Positions 51,427-60,700 of a DNA stretch of 64,000 nt are shown here, one piece after another. The stretch is from Massilia litorea. GTDB lineage: Bacteria > Pseudomonadota > Gammaproteobacteria > Burkholderiales > Burkholderiaceae_D. The stretch covers positions 496,001 through 560,000 of the forward strand of contig NZ_CP062941.1 of NCBI RefSeq assembly GCF_015101885.1, written 5' to 3'. A model generated the notes under the pieces. It saw only the letters and a program-made list of their open reading frames with translations, did not search any database and had not been told where the DNA came from. Position 1 is the stretch's first letter, and every line of letters begins with the position of its first letter. The position numbers were made by a program, and so were the translations under genes.

Positions 51427-51560
51427 GCCCCTATGGACGTGTATAAGGGCTCTCATGTGCTTGATTTTTCGCTCTCGCGCCCCACTTCTGGTGATACTCA
51501 CCACAAATAAGTGCGCAGCCGGCGCAGGATGCGCCGTCATGCACTAAACGAGGTCGCCCC

Positions 51561-51575
51561 GCACCACCGCGGTGC
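51561..51575. promoter_or_regulatory. NtrC-like enhancer site upstream of the sigma-54 promoter
   Basis: GCACCA-CCG-CGGTGC, one mismatch from the NtrC palindrome GCACCA-N3-TGGTGC. It lies about 165 bases upstream of the predicted start. Two further 6-3-6 palindromes, TGGTGA-TAC-TCACCA (51489-51503) and GGCGCA-GGA-TGCGCC (51521-51535), lie between it and the promoter and may be extra activator or co-regulator sites. The site is also 28 bases from the divergent ubiK start. Confidence 0.6.
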
Positions 51576-51602
51576 GCCGCCTCAGACCCAGGACTTTTGG
51601 AT

Positions 51603-51851
51603 ATGAATAATTTCTTTAATGACTTGCAAGGCAAGATCAACCAGGCCATGGAAAGCTCGCCCGCCAAGGACATCGAGCGCAACGTCAAGGCGATGATGAC
51701 CCAGGGCTTTTCCAAGCTCGACCTGGTGACGCGCGAGGAATTCGACATCCAGGCCCAGGTGCTGGCAAAGACGCGCGCAAAGCTCGAAGCGCTCGAGCTG
51801 CGCGTGGCCGAGCTGGAAGCGCGGCTGACGGAGACGGCTCCGAAGGTGTAA
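51603..51851 (+). CDS. ubiK: Ubiquinone biosynthesis accessory factor UbiK
   Basis: 82-residue YqiC/BMFP family protein. Amphipathic N-terminus (NNFFNDLQGKINQAMESSPA), then VKAMMTQGFSKLDLVTREEF and a C-terminal coiled coil (ALELRVAELEARLTE). UbiK forms a trimer with UbiJ and aids aerobic ubiquinone synthesis. The ATG at 51603 is preferred to the TTG two codons earlier. It is divergent from torF. Confidence 0.92.
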   Translation: MNNFFNDLQGKINQAMESSPAKDIERNVKAMMTQGFSKLDLVTREEFDIQAQVLAKTRAKLEALELRVAELEARLTETAPKV

Positions 51852-51883
51852 TGGCGCTGCCGGCGTAACTTCCGAGTGACGCC

Positions 51884-54352
51884 ATGAATGCAAACGAAAA
51901 ATTGATCGGCACGGGCTTGCCTCCACAAGAGGTGTCGATCGACGTACTGCGCGAAAAATACGCGAAAGGCCACGAGACCTCGGTCGCCGAGGTGCGCCAG
52001 CGCGTGGCCCGCGCCCTTGCCGCGCGAGAAGCCCCTGAACGCCGCGCCGAACTCACCGAACGTTTTCTGTGGGCCATGGAAAACGGTTTCGTTCCGGGCG
52101 GACGCATCAACTCCGCCGCCGGCCTCGATCTCAAAGCTACCCTCATCAATTGTTTCGTCCAGCCGGTAGGCGATTCCGTCACCGGCTGCGAAGATGGCCT
52201 GCCCGGCATCTACACGGCGCTGGCCGAGGCAGCGGAAACGATGCGCCGCGGCGGCGGCGTCGGTTACGACTTCAGCGCCATCCGCCCCTTCGGCAGCCTC
52301 GTCCACGGCACCCGCTCGCGCGCCTCCGGACCGGTCTCGTACATGGAATTGTTCGACGCCTCCTGCCGCACGGTGGAATCGGCCGGCGCCCGGCGCGGCG
52401 CCCAGATGGGGGTGCTGCGCATCGACCATCCCGACATCGAACGGTTTATCGCGGCCAAGGACAGCGGCGCCCTCTCGAATTTCAATATCTCGGTCGGCGT
52501 CAGCGACGCCTTCATGCATGCGCTGGAAGCGGACGCCACCTTCCCGCTGGTGCACCGCGCCGAGCCGGGAGAAGAACTGCTTGCGGCAGGCGCGCATCAA
52601 CGCGAGGACGGCCTCTGGGTCTACCGCGAAGTGCGCGCCAGGACGCTCTGGGACAGCATCATGGCCTCGACCTATGATCACGCGGAGCCGGGCGTGCTGT
52701 TCATCGACCGCATGAACGCCGAGAACAACCTCTGGTATTGCGAGCGGCTGCGCGCGACCAATCCCTGCGGCGAGCAGCCGCTGCCGGCCTACGGCTGCTG
52801 CGATCTCGGCTCGATCAACCTCACCTGCTTCGTCGACGGGCCCTTCAGCGAGGACGCCCGCTTCGACTTCGAGCGCATGCGCGAGGTCGCGGCGGTCGCG
52901 GTACGCATGCTCGACCTGGTGCTGGACGCCACCGAGTGGCCCTTGCCACAGCAGGCGCTCGAGGCGCGCGCCAAGCGCCGCATCGGCCTCGGCTTCCTCG
53001 GCCTGGGCAGCGCACTGGTCATGCTGGGCCTGCGCTACGACGCGCCCGAGGGCCGCGCACTGGCCGCACGGATCGCCGAAGCGCTGCGCGATGCGGCGTA
53101 TGCGGCGTCAAATGAACTGGCGCGCGAAAAAGGCGCCTTTCCCCTGTTCGATGCGGCGCGCTACCTGGAAGGCGCCTTCGTGGCGCGCCTGCCGCACGAC
53201 CTGCGTGAAGCGATCCGCGTGCATGGCATCCGCAACTCCCACCTGCTCTCGATCGCGCCGACCGGCACGATTGCGCTGGCCTTTGCCGACAATGCCTCGA
53301 ACGGCATCGAGCCCGCCTACTCCTGGACCTATCAGCGCAAGAAGCGGATGCCGGACGATTCGATGCGCGCCTACGAGGTGCAGGACCACGCCTGGCGCCT
53401 TTATCTGCGCCTCGATCCCGATGCCACGCCGGACGGTCCGCTGCCGCCGCAGTTCGTCACCGCCCTGCAGATGAGCGCCGACGACCACCTGCGCATGCTA
53501 GAAGCGGTCCAGCCCTACATCGACACCTCGATCTCGAAGACGGTGAACGTGCCGGTCGATTATCCGTATGACGATTTCCGCGGCCTGTACCTGGAAGCCT
53601 GGCGCGCCGGCTTGAAGGGGCTGGCGACCTATCGGCCGAACACGGTGCTGGGCAGCGTGCTGGGAACGGTGGCCGACGCCGGCCCGGCCGCCCAGGACGA
53701 GGATCCGCTGCGCAAGCGCTTCGACGGCCGTCCGCTGGGCGAACTCGATTCGGTCACCTCGAAGATCGAGTATTCGACCCAGGAAGGCCGCAAGACCCTG
53801 TACCTGACGGTGAGCTTCATCCGGGCCGAGGGTGTGATCGACGGCTTGCCGGTGACGATCGAGCGCCCCTTCGAATTCTTCATGCCGGCCAACCAGCGCA
53901 GCGACGGCCAGCAATGGATCACCTCCTCGATGCGCCTGCTCTCGATGCTGGCGCGCGCCGGCGGGCCGATCGCCAAGGCGCTGGCCGACATGCGCGACGT
54001 GGTCTGGGAAAAGGGCCCGGTGCGCTGCGGTTTTCTCACGCGCGAGGACGGCACGCGGGTGCCGGTGTTTCACGACTCGGAGGCGGCCGCGGTCGGCTTC
54101 ATGCTGCAGCGGATCCTGATTGGACGCGGCTTCCTCGACAGCCAGGGCAATCAGGTACCGGTGCCGCAACTGGCGCGCCAGCTCGCCGCGCGTGGCGGTT
54201 CAGTCGATATGGCGCCGCCCGAGCCCACGGCGGCAAGCGCGCCGCCGCCGGCCCTGGGTGCGAAATGCCCCGAATGCGGCGCCCGCGCGCTGCGCAAGAT
54301 CGACGGCTGCACGCGCTGCGACAACTGCCAGTACGTGGGCGAATGCGGCTGA
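51884..54352 (+). CDS. nrdJ: Adenosylcobalamin-dependent ribonucleotide reductase (class II)
   Basis: 822-residue enzyme that makes deoxyribonucleotides with or without oxygen. The active-site cysteine and glutamate are in [20 protein letters not shown] (Cys295, Glu297). Cys90 (LINCFVQP) and [13 protein letters not shown] are further family positions. The C-terminus has a four-cysteine zinc-type motif (CPECG and CTRCDNC) that ends in ECG and probably shuttles electrons. No class I nrdAB is seen in the window. No cobalamin riboswitch fits in the 32-base gap after ubiK. Confidence 0.96.
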   Translation: MNANEKLIGTGLPPQEVSIDVLREKYAKGHETSVAEVRQRVARALAAREAPERRAELTERFLWAMENGFVPGGRINSAAGLDLKATLINCFVQPVGDSVTGCEDGLPGIYTALAEAAETMRRGGGVGYDFSAIRPFGSLVHGTRSRASGPVSYMELFDASCRTVESAGARRGAQMGVLRIDHPDIERFIAAKDSGALSNFNISVGVSDAFMHALEADATFPLVHRAEPGEELLAAGAHQREDGLWVYREVRARTLWDSIMASTYDHAEPGVLFIDRMNAENNLWYCERLRATNPCGEQPLPAYGCCDLGSINLTCFVDGPFSEDARFDFERMREVAAVAVRMLDLVLDATEWPLPQQALEARAKRRIGLGFLGLGSALVMLGLRYDAPEGRALAARIAEALRDAAYAASNELAREKGAFPLFDAARYLEGAFVARLPHDLREAIRVHGIRNSHLLSIAPTGTIALAFADNASNGIEPAYSWTYQRKKRMPDDSMRAYEVQDHAWRLYLRLDPDATPDGPLPPQFVTALQMSADDHLRMLEAVQPYIDTSISKTVNVPVDYPYDDFRGLYLEAWRAGLKGLATYRPNTVLGSVLGTVADAGPAAQDEDPLRKRFDGRPLGELDSVTSKIEYSTQEGRKTLYLTVSFIRAEGVIDGLPVTIERPFEFFMPANQRSDGQQWITSSMRLLSMLARAGGPIAKALADMRDVVWEKGPVRCGFLTREDGTRVPVFHDSEAAAVGFMLQRILIGRGFLDSQGNQVPVPQLARQLAARGGSVDMAPPEPTAASAPPPALGAKCPECGARALRKIDGCTRCDNCQYVGECG

Positions 54353-54775
54353 TTACTTGGCGAAGACCTGGCTGATGTCGCCGAAGGCCTTGAATTCGAG
54401 CGCATTGCCCGACGGGTCGAGGAAGAACATGGTCGCCTGCTCGCCCACCTGCCCCTTGAAGCGCACGTGCGGCTCGATGACGAACCGGGTGCCGGCCGCG
54501 CGCAGCTTGTCGGCCAGGCTTTCCCACTGCTCCATCGGCAGGATCGCACCGAAGTGGCGTACCGGGACATTGTGGCCGTCGACCGCGTTGGTCGGCGCCG
54601 CGCTCACTTCGTCGGGCGCCAGGTGGGCCACCACCTGGTGGCCATAGAAATTGAAGTCGACCCACTCGTCGGAGCTGCGGCCTTCGGGGCAGCCGAGCAA
54701 ATCGCCATAAAAACGGCGCGCCTCGGCCAGGTCGCGTACCGGGAAAGCCAGGTGAAACAGGGGCGTGGATTGCAT
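54353..54775 (-). CDS. VOC-family (glyoxalase-like) protein
   Basis: 140-residue protein of the vicinal-oxygen-chelate fold. [20 protein letters not shown] is the first beta-alpha-beta module with a metal-ligand His, and [15 protein letters not shown] holds the final Glu ligand. A second His lies in VRHFGAI. The substrate is not inferable; members include dioxygenases, isomerases and resistance proteins. The start at 54775 is chosen because homologues begin just before the first strand. Its stop directly adjoins the nrdJ stop, tail to tail. Confidence 0.87.
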   Translation of the reverse strand: MQSTPLFHLAFPVRDLAEARRFYGDLLGCPEGRSSDEWVDFNFYGHQVVAHLAPDEVSAAPTNAVDGHNVPVRHFGAILPMEQWESLADKLRAAGTRFVIEPHVRFKGQVGEQATMFFLDPSGNALEFKAFGDISQVFAK

Positions 54776-54957
54776 GAGAATCTCCCAAAAAAGTGGCGGA
54801 CAATGCCTGCCTATTCTAGAGAGGTTCGCGCTCACAAACACAGCGTTCTTGACAGGTCCGAGTCGGGAAAAGTCGATGTCCACGCATTCCCGGCGCTTTC
54901 GCTCGATTAACGATACGCCGCGGTGATAACATCGAGGTCATCCGCCAACCGACAACG

Positions 54958-55839
54958 ATGTGCATGACCACCGAACAAATTTCCCGCGCCCCGGACGGCG
55001 GTATCAATGAAGACCTGATCGCGGTGTTCGAGTCCGGGGAGACGACCGACCTGGTGGTGCTCGATGGCGCCACCTCGGTCGCCGACGCCGACTACGTCGA
55101 CCGCGAACAGGGCGATGTCGCCTGGTTCGTGCAGGCCTTTGCCGCCGAACTCGGAAAAGCGATCGCACCAGGCCTGGCCCAGGGCGCGGCCGTGCGGCGG
55201 GCGGTCGCTGCGGTGCGCGATGCCTGGGCGGCGCGGGCCGGTGCACAGGCGATTCCCTTGTACGCCCACCCGCTGGCCGCCCTCACCTGGATCCGCATCC
55301 GGCACGAGCAAGACCAGCTCGCGCTCGCGCTCTACTGCCTGGGCGACTGCAAGGCGTTCGCATTCGACGCCGCCGGCGCGGTGCTCGACCTCGACCCTTA
55401 CCTCAATCCGCAGGAGGCCGTGCTGCAGGAAGCGATCGCCGCCCTCGCCCTCGAAGGCGTGAGCGATCCGGCAGCGAAGCGCGCGCGCCTGCTGCCGATG
55501 CTGCGTGCGCGCCGCGCATTCCAGCACGGGTCGCCGGCGCCGGATGTGCTGTGCCTGGCGCCGCAGGGCGAATTCAAGGCGCGCGAATACGCCTTGCGGC
55601 TGGCGCCGGGAACCGCCGTGCTGGGCATGACCGACGGTTATTATCGGCTGGTCGACTCCTATGGGCTGTATACGATCGAGGAACTGGCGCAGCGCTGCCG
55701 GACCGATGGACTGGCCGCTCTGCTCGATGAACTGCGCGCATTCGAAGCGGCGCGGGCGTCCGCCACCCTGGCGGTGAAAAGCGCCGACGATGCATCGGCG
55801 GTACTGTGGACCGGTCCCACCAGGAAGGAAAGCGAATGA
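54958..55839 (+). CDS. PP2C-like serine/threonine phosphatase domain protein
   Basis: 293-residue protein with PP2C-like features: GGINEDLIAVFE near the N-terminus, VVLDGATSVADADYVDREQG, LYCLGDCKAFAF, LGMTDGYYRLVD and a late ADDASAV. These match PP2C motifs that bind the two metals through Asp residues (Asp in EDL, DG, GDC, TDG, DD). Some distances are unusual and no membrane or kinase domain is attached. An ATG at 54964 is an equal start. Its TGA overlaps an in-frame ATG for the downstream OmpH-like gene. Target proteins are unknown. Confidence 0.8.
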   Translation: MCMTTEQISRAPDGGINEDLIAVFESGETTDLVVLDGATSVADADYVDREQGDVAWFVQAFAAELGKAIAPGLAQGAAVRRAVAAVRDAWAARAGAQAIPLYAHPLAALTWIRIRHEQDQLALALYCLGDCKAFAFDAAGAVLDLDPYLNPQEAVLQEAIAALALEGVSDPAAKRARLLPMLRARRAFQHGSPAPDVLCLAPQGEFKAREYALRLAPGTAVLGMTDGYYRLVDSYGLYTIEELAQRCRTDGLAALLDELRAFEAARASATLAVKSADDASAVLWTGPTRKESE

Positions 55840-55889
55840 TTTCGTTTGATTGGCGCATTGGAGCGCCGCGCGACCGGCAAGGAAAACCA

Positions 55890-56408
55890 TTGAACAAGCA
55901 TCTGAAGTATGTGGCGGCGCTGTGCCTTGCTGCGCTCTTGTGCGGCCCGGCCGCCGCCCAGGACACCCTGCGCCCGGCCGAAGCGCGGATCGTCGTCGTC
56001 AACGTCGAGCGCCTGCTGGTCGACTCGAAACGCGCGCGCGCCGCGACCGCAAAAATCGAGGCCGAATTCACCCCGCGGCGCGAGCGGATCGCAGCCCAGC
56101 TGCGCCAGCTGCGCGCGCTGTCGGACAAGCTGGCGCAGGACGCCCCGCAGCTCGACGACCGCGAGAAGCTCGTGCGTTCGCGCGCCGTGGGCGAACTCGA
56201 ACGGAACATCCGCCGCGCCCAGGCGCAAATCAGCGACGATTTCGCCGAACGCACGGCGTCCGAACGTGCCGCGATTGCCAAATGCATCGTCGAGATCGTC
56301 ACCCGCCTGCCCGCCCAGCTTGGTGTGGACGTGGTCCTGACGCGCACCATCTGGCACCGGCCGCAGATCGACGTCACGGACAAGGTCGAGGCCATGCTGG
56401 ACCGGTAA
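55890..56408 (+). CDS. OmpH/Skp-like periplasmic protein
   Basis: 172-residue precursor. The TTG at 55890 follows AAGGAAAACCA and gives a good signal peptide, NKHLKYVAALCLAALLCGPA, cleavage near AQ-D at 24. An ATG at 55836 that overlaps the PP2C stop would place 18 hydrophilic residues before it and is less likely. The mature protein is a long helical hairpin (RERIAAQLRQLRALSDKLAQ, RNIRRAQAQISDDFAERTAS), as in the Skp chaperone. The beta part has ARIVVVNVERLLVDSKRARA. Canonical skp sits beside bamA; this copy does not, so it is a paralogue of unknown client. Confidence 0.8.
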   Translation: MNKHLKYVAALCLAALLCGPAAAQDTLRPAEARIVVVNVERLLVDSKRARAATAKIEAEFTPRRERIAAQLRQLRALSDKLAQDAPQLDDREKLVRSRAVGELERNIRRAQAQISDDFAERTASERAAIAKCIVEIVTRLPAQLGVDVVLTRTIWHRPQIDVTDKVEAMLDR

Positions 56409-56437
56409 GCCGAGTCGCCGCAAGGCCGTCGCTTATT

Positions 56438-56477
56438 TTACCCGGATGTTATTGCGCCCTGCTTTTTATCCGGGTAA
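56438..56477. promoter_or_regulatory. Paired operator-like inverted repeat before the DUF2239 gene
   Basis: TTACCCGGAT (56438-56447) is exactly mirrored by ATCCGGGTAA (56468-56477), 30 bases apart, about three helical turns. Each arm is itself nearly palindromic (the second extends to TTATCCGGGTAA). A possible promoter, TTGCGC (56452-56457) and TAATAT (56475-56480) with a 17-base spacer, is straddled by the arms. This is the arrangement of a repressor site. The regulator is unknown. Confidence 0.55.
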
Positions 56478-56528
56478 TATCTCCGCATGCGCTCCTTGTC
56501 GGGAAGCGCCTCACGAAAGGAGAATCCC

Positions 56529-57101
56529 ATGCTGCCCAACAACTGCATCGCTTTTGCCGGAACCGAACTCCTGGCCAGGGGTGAGCTCGTCGAGGTCGTG
56601 CGCGCCGTCAAGGCCGCGCTCGACAAAGGGTCCGACCGTTCGATCGCACTGCTCGACGCCGCCACGAGTCAACCGGTCGACATCAATTTCACCGGCACGG
56701 AAGAAGAGGTGCTGCAACGGATTCCGCGTGCGCCCGGGCGCGGCGCCGGCCGCCCCAAGCTGGGCGTCATTCCGCGCGAAGTGACGCTGCTGCCGCGCCA
56801 TTGGGAATGGCTGGCAAAGCAGCCGGGCGGCGCCTCGGTGGCGCTGCGCAAGCTGGTCGAACACGCCTCGCGCGATGCGCGCGAGGCCGACATGATGCGC
56901 GAAGCGCGCGACGCGGCCTATCGCTTCATGCATGAGCTGATGGGCGATGCGGCCGGCTTCGAAGAGGCGTCGCGGGCGCTGTTCGCGAGCGATGGCGAAC
57001 GCTTCCAGGGACTCGTTGCGGATTGGCCGGGGGACGTGCGTGCGCATCTGCTGGAGCTGGCCGGGCCTGCGTTCGGCAGCGGGCAGGCGCCCAGCAGCTA
57101 G
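56529..57101 (+). CDS. DUF2239 family protein
   Basis: 190-residue soluble protein. CIAFAGTELLARGELVEVVR near the start, then RAPGRGAGRPKLGVIPREVT and LPRHWEWLAKQPGGASVALR around residues 93-115. This matches DUF2239, a family without known function. The GRGAGRPKLG segment resembles an AT-hook, and PREVTLLPRHWEWL is strongly conserved as I remember the family. AAAGGAGA upstream of the ATG gives an excellent ribosome site. A paired operator-like repeat precedes it, so its expression is probably conditional. Confidence 0.85.
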   Translation: MLPNNCIAFAGTELLARGELVEVVRAVKAALDKGSDRSIALLDAATSQPVDINFTGTEEEVLQRIPRAPGRGAGRPKLGVIPREVTLLPRHWEWLAKQPGGASVALRKLVEHASRDAREADMMREARDAAYRFMHELMGDAAGFEEASRALFASDGERFQGLVADWPGDVRAHLLELAGPAFGSGQAPSS

Positions 57102-57268
57102 TTCGCCAGGCTGCTGGTTACGTCCGGCGTTTCGAGCGCCAGCTTCCGGCCGGCGACCGGCTTGACGGCGCTCGGGATGCGCACATGTTTCTGCTGCGCG
57201 CAGCCTGTGCGCAGACCTGCGATAATCTCGTCCCCCATTCGCTTCACCCACACGACCATATACCTCAC

Positions 57269-57781
57269 ATGAATGATTTCGACAGCGTTCCGCTGGAATT
57301 TTTTCAGGATTACCCGGAACCGGGTGTCAATTTTATCGATGTCGGTTGCATTTTCGATAACCCTGACCATTGGCGCCTCGCCGTCGATACCTTGCACGCG
57401 GAGACCGAGGGCTTGCACTTCGACTTCATTCTTGCCATGGACGCGCGTGGATTCATGATCGCCGGTGCCCTCGCCTACGAGCGCAAGGTCGGCTTCGCCA
57501 TGGCGCGCAAGGCGGGCAAATTGCCCGGCAAGGCGATCAGCATCGATTACCAGCGCGAATACGGAAGCGCGACCATCGAGATCCAGCCGGAGCGCATCAA
57601 GGGCCAGCGCGTGCTGATCGTCGATGACGTGCTGGCCACCGGCGGCACCATCGAAGCGGCAGCGGCCCTGCTGCGCCAGCTTGGAAAAGAGGTCGTCGGT
57701 GCAGCGGCCCTGTTCGATATCGCTTTCTTCAAGGAGAAGCGCGCGCTGACGATGCCAATCGTGACCTTGCGCGACGTCTGA
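57269..57781 (+). CDS. apt: Adenine phosphoribosyltransferase
   Basis: Salvages adenine to AMP with PRPP. The 170-residue protein shows FFQDYPEPGVNFIDVGCIFD, AMDARGFMIAGALAY and the PRPP motif RVLIVDDVLATGGT. EYGSATIEIQPERI is the flexible loop region. The start at 57269 gives the usual length. The 167 bases upstream, after the DUF2239 gene, contain no gene I can support. Confidence 0.93.
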   Translation: MNDFDSVPLEFFQDYPEPGVNFIDVGCIFDNPDHWRLAVDTLHAETEGLHFDFILAMDARGFMIAGALAYERKVGFAMARKAGKLPGKAISIDYQREYGSATIEIQPERIKGQRVLIVDDVLATGGTIEAAAALLRQLGKEVVGAAALFDIAFFKEKRALTMPIVTLRDV

Positions 57782-57891
57782 AACTTCCTGCACGCACCTG
57801 AACCTGGAGACGATGCAGGCTTGGGTCCGCTCAACAGGTGGACTCCAAAGCGGTGCCACCATCCTGCGAGTCCTCACTTGCCAGGAACCCC

Positions 57892-59415
57892 ATGAGCCTC
57901 GCCGTGTTACGCAGCCGCGCCCTGTCCGGCATGGAAGCGCCCGCCGTCAGCGTCGAAGTCCATCTCGCCAACGGGCTCCCCGGCCTGACCATCGTCGGCC
58001 TTCCCGACGCCGAGGTGCGCGAGGCGAAAGACCGGGTGCGCGCCGCCTTGCAGAACGTCGGCTTCGAGATGCCGGCGCGGCGCATTACCGTCAACCTGGC
58101 GCCGGCCGACCTGCCAAAGGAATCCGGCCGTTTCGATTTGCCGATCGCCCTCGGCATCCTGGCCGCCTCCGGCCAGATCCCCTCCACGGAACTCGACCGC
58201 TACGAATTCGCCGGCGAGTTGTCGCTCTCCGGACAATTGCGTCCGGTACGCGGTGCACTGGCAATGACCTTTGCCATCGGCCGTAGTGGGGGTGAAACGC
58301 GGCGCGCCTTCATCCTGCCGAAAGCAAATGCCGACGAGGCAGCACTGGTCATGGATGCCGCCATTTATCCGGCCGATACGCTCTTGCAGGTGTGCGCCCA
58401 CTTCGCCGCAAGCGACGAGGGTGCGCGGCTTGACCGCTACCGCAACGAGCGGCCCGGGCAGCCCGTGTGCTATCCGGATTTCACCGACGTCAAGGGGCAG
58501 CAGCATGCGAAACGGGCGCTGGAAATCGCCGCAGCCGGCAACCATTCGCTCTTGTTGATGGGGCCGCCGGGCGCCGGCAAAAGCATGCTGGCCTCGCGCT
58601 TCCCGGGTTTGTTGCCGCCGATGACGGACGAGGAAGCGCTGGAAGCGGCGGCGGTGCAGTCACTGAACGGCAGTTTTTCGGCCGAACGCTGGCGCGTGCG
58701 CCCGTTTCGCAGTCCACACCATACGAGCTCGGGCGTCGCTTTGGTCGGCGGGGGCAATGCACCGCGTCCGGGAGAGGTGTCGCTGGCGCATTGCGGGGTC
58801 CTGTTTCTCGACGAGCTGCCGGAATTTGACCGCAAGGTGCTCGAGGTGCTGCGCCAGCCGCTCGAGTCGGGCCGGATTACCATCTCGCGCGCCGCGCACC
58901 AGGCCGAGTTTCCGGCGCGCTTCCAGCTGATCGCCGCGATGAATCCCTGTCCCTGCGGCTGGCAGGGTCACCCGTCGAGCAAGTGCCACTGCAGCAACGA
59001 GAGTGCGCTGCGCTACCGCGACCGGATTTCCGGCCCGCTGCTCGACCGCATCGACATGCAGATCGAGGTGAGCGCGATGTCGCCCGATGCGATGAGCGCC
59101 CGCGCCGATGGCGAGAGCACGGCCAGCATCGCCGAGCGGGTGGCGCGTGCCCATGCGCTGCAGCTGGAGCGCCAGGGCAAGCCGAACCAGCGTCTGAGCA
59201 CGCGCGAGATCGAACGCCACTGCGCCCTCGATCCGCTGAGTGAGCGCACGCTACGCTCGGCCATGTCGCTGATGCACTGGTCGGCGCGGGCGTATCACCG
59301 CGTGCTGAAGGTGGCGCGCACCATCGCCGACCTGGCGGGGACTTCGGCCATCGAGGCGCCGCACATGGCGGAAGCGGTGCAGTACCGGCGCGGGCTGCAG
59401 GAGCGGCCGAGCTAG
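57892..59415 (+). CDS. comM: YifB/ComM-family Mg-chelatase-like AAA ATPase
   Basis: 507-residue protein with an N-terminal ComM domain (SLAVLRSRALSGMEAPAVSV), Walker A GPPGAGKSML (from Gly224), Walker B GVLFLDELPEF and a C-terminal Mg-chelatase domain (RYRDRISGPLLDRIDMQIEV). ComM is a hexameric helicase that aids branch migration during natural transformation. The window also carries dprA, consistent with competence genes in this genome, though the two are 57 kb apart. Start at 57892 follows AGGAA. Confidence 0.94.
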   Translation: MSLAVLRSRALSGMEAPAVSVEVHLANGLPGLTIVGLPDAEVREAKDRVRAALQNVGFEMPARRITVNLAPADLPKESGRFDLPIALGILAASGQIPSTELDRYEFAGELSLSGQLRPVRGALAMTFAIGRSGGETRRAFILPKANADEAALVMDAAIYPADTLLQVCAHFAASDEGARLDRYRNERPGQPVCYPDFTDVKGQQHAKRALEIAAAGNHSLLLMGPPGAGKSMLASRFPGLLPPMTDEEALEAAAVQSLNGSFSAERWRVRPFRSPHHTSSGVALVGGGNAPRPGEVSLAHCGVLFLDELPEFDRKVLEVLRQPLESGRITISRAAHQAEFPARFQLIAAMNPCPCGWQGHPSSKCHCSNESALRYRDRISGPLLDRIDMQIEVSAMSPDAMSARADGESTASIAERVARAHALQLERQGKPNQRLSTREIERHCALDPLSERTLRSAMSLMHWSARAYHRVLKVARTIADLAGTSAIEAPHMAEAVQYRRGLQERPS

Positions 59416-59447
59416 CGCGGGGGCAGGTGCCCTGCTACCATCGACGC

Positions 59448-59963
59448 ATGCAAAAACGATCATTCCTTGTTGTCGTCCTTTCCGGTGCCCTGCTCCTGCT
59501 CGGCTGCAATCCCACCTATAACTGGCGCGACTACAGCAGTCCTGAGGCGCCCTACCGGATCATGTTCCCGGCCAAGCCGGCGACGCACACGCGCAATGTC
59601 GACCTCGACGGCATGCAGGTGGAGATGACGATGACGGCCGCCGAGGTCGAAGGCGTGATGTTTGCCGTCGGCACTGGTACGGCGCCCGACCCGGCGCAGG
59701 CCCAGGCGGCGGTCGCGGCCATGAAAACTGCCCTGGTGCGCAACATCGGCGCCAAGGTCGAGCGCGAAAGCACGGCGACGGCGGGCAACGAGGCCGCCGT
59801 CGACATCGACGCCATCGGCAGCGCGAACGGCCAGCCGATGAAGCTGCGCGGCCATTTCGAAGCGCACGGCAAGCGCTTCTACCAGGTGATCGTGCTGGGT
59901 AAGGCAAGCGCCGTGGCGTCCGAGCACAGCGACCAGTTCATTTCTTCTTTTAAACTGCTGTGA
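59448..59963 (+). CDS. Putative lipoprotein before an ABC exporter
   Basis: 171-residue precursor, MQKRSFLVVVLSGALLLLGC with lipobox LLGC (Cys20). The mature part, beginning NPTYNWRDYSSPEAPYRIMF and with KRFYQVIVLGKASAVASEHS near the end, resembles a family of small lipoproteins seen in Burkholderiales; no function is known. The stop overlaps the ABC ATPase start (TGATG), so it is coupled to the transporter. Confidence 0.78.
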   Translation: MQKRSFLVVVLSGALLLLGCNPTYNWRDYSSPEAPYRIMFPAKPATHTRNVDLDGMQVEMTMTAAEVEGVMFAVGTGTAPDPAQAQAAVAAMKTALVRNIGAKVERESTATAGNEAAVDIDAIGSANGQPMKLRGHFEAHGKRFYQVIVLGKASAVASEHSDQFISSFKLL

Positions 59964-60700
59964 TGCCGCACTCGCCTTCGCCTGCGCTGGCGCTCAGCGG
60001 CCTGAGCAAAAGTTTCGGCCGCCCGGCGGTCGATGGCCTGGACCTGGCTGTCGCGCGCGGGGAATTCTATGCGCTGCTGGGACCGAACGGCGCGGGCAAG
60101 ACGACGACCTTGCGCATGGTCGCGGGCCTGCTGGCGCCGGATGCGGGACGGATCGAGGTGCTCGGCATCGACCTTGCCGCCGACCCGGCAGCGGCCAAGC
60201 GCAAGCTCGCCTATCTGCCGGACGATCCCATGCTCTACGGGAAGCTGAAACCGGTCGAGTATCTTGAATTCGTGGCCGGCTTGTGGGGCGTCGACGGCAA
60301 GGCGGCCGAGCTGCGCGCGCGCGAACTGCTCGAATGGCTCGACCTGGACCGGCATGCACACGAATTGACTGAGGGATTCTCGCGCGGCATGAAGCAGAAG
60401 CTGGCCCTGGCTGGTGCCCTGATCCATGAACCCGAGCTCCTCATCCTGGACGAGCCGCTGACCGGCCTCGACGCGGGCGCCGCGCGCCAGGTCAAGGATC
60501 TGCTGTTGTCCCACGTGGCCAAGGGCGGTACGGTGATCCTGACCACCCATATCCTGGAAGTAGCGGAGCGGCTCGCGCAACGCATCGGCATCATCCAGCA
60601 TGGCCGGCTGATCGCCGAGGGAACGCTCGATCAATTGCGCGAGGCGACACCCGGCGCGACGCTGGAGGAAATGTTCCTGCGCCTGACGGGTCCGGCATGA
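59963..60700 (+). CDS. ABC transporter ATP-binding protein
   Basis: 245-residue ATPase. Walker A is GPNGAGKTT (40-48), signature FSRGMKQKLALAG, Walker B LLILDEPLTGLD and the H-loop His in ILTTHILEVAE. It is of the DRA/Nod (ABC-2 exporter) type. The ATG at 59963 sits in TGATG with the lipoprotein stop; a GTG at 59960 is possible. It overlaps the permease gene by four bases. Substrate unknown. Confidence 0.94.
   Translation: MPHSPSPALALSGLSKSFGRPAVDGLDLAVARGEFYALLGPNGAGKTTTLRMVAGLLAPDAGRIEVLGIDLAADPAAAKRKLAYLPDDPMLYGKLKPVEYLEFVAGLWGVDGKAAELRARELLEWLDLDRHAHELTEGFSRGMKQKLALAGALIHEPELLILDEPLTGLDAGAARQVKDLLLSHVAKGGTVILTTHILEVAERLAQRIGIIQHGRLIAEGTLDQLREATPGATLEEMFLRLTGPA

Noticed and set aside
57102..57268. 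Small gene between the DUF2239 gene and apt
   Set aside because: Short open frames exist on both strands but none has a ribosome site, family motif or plausible composition.
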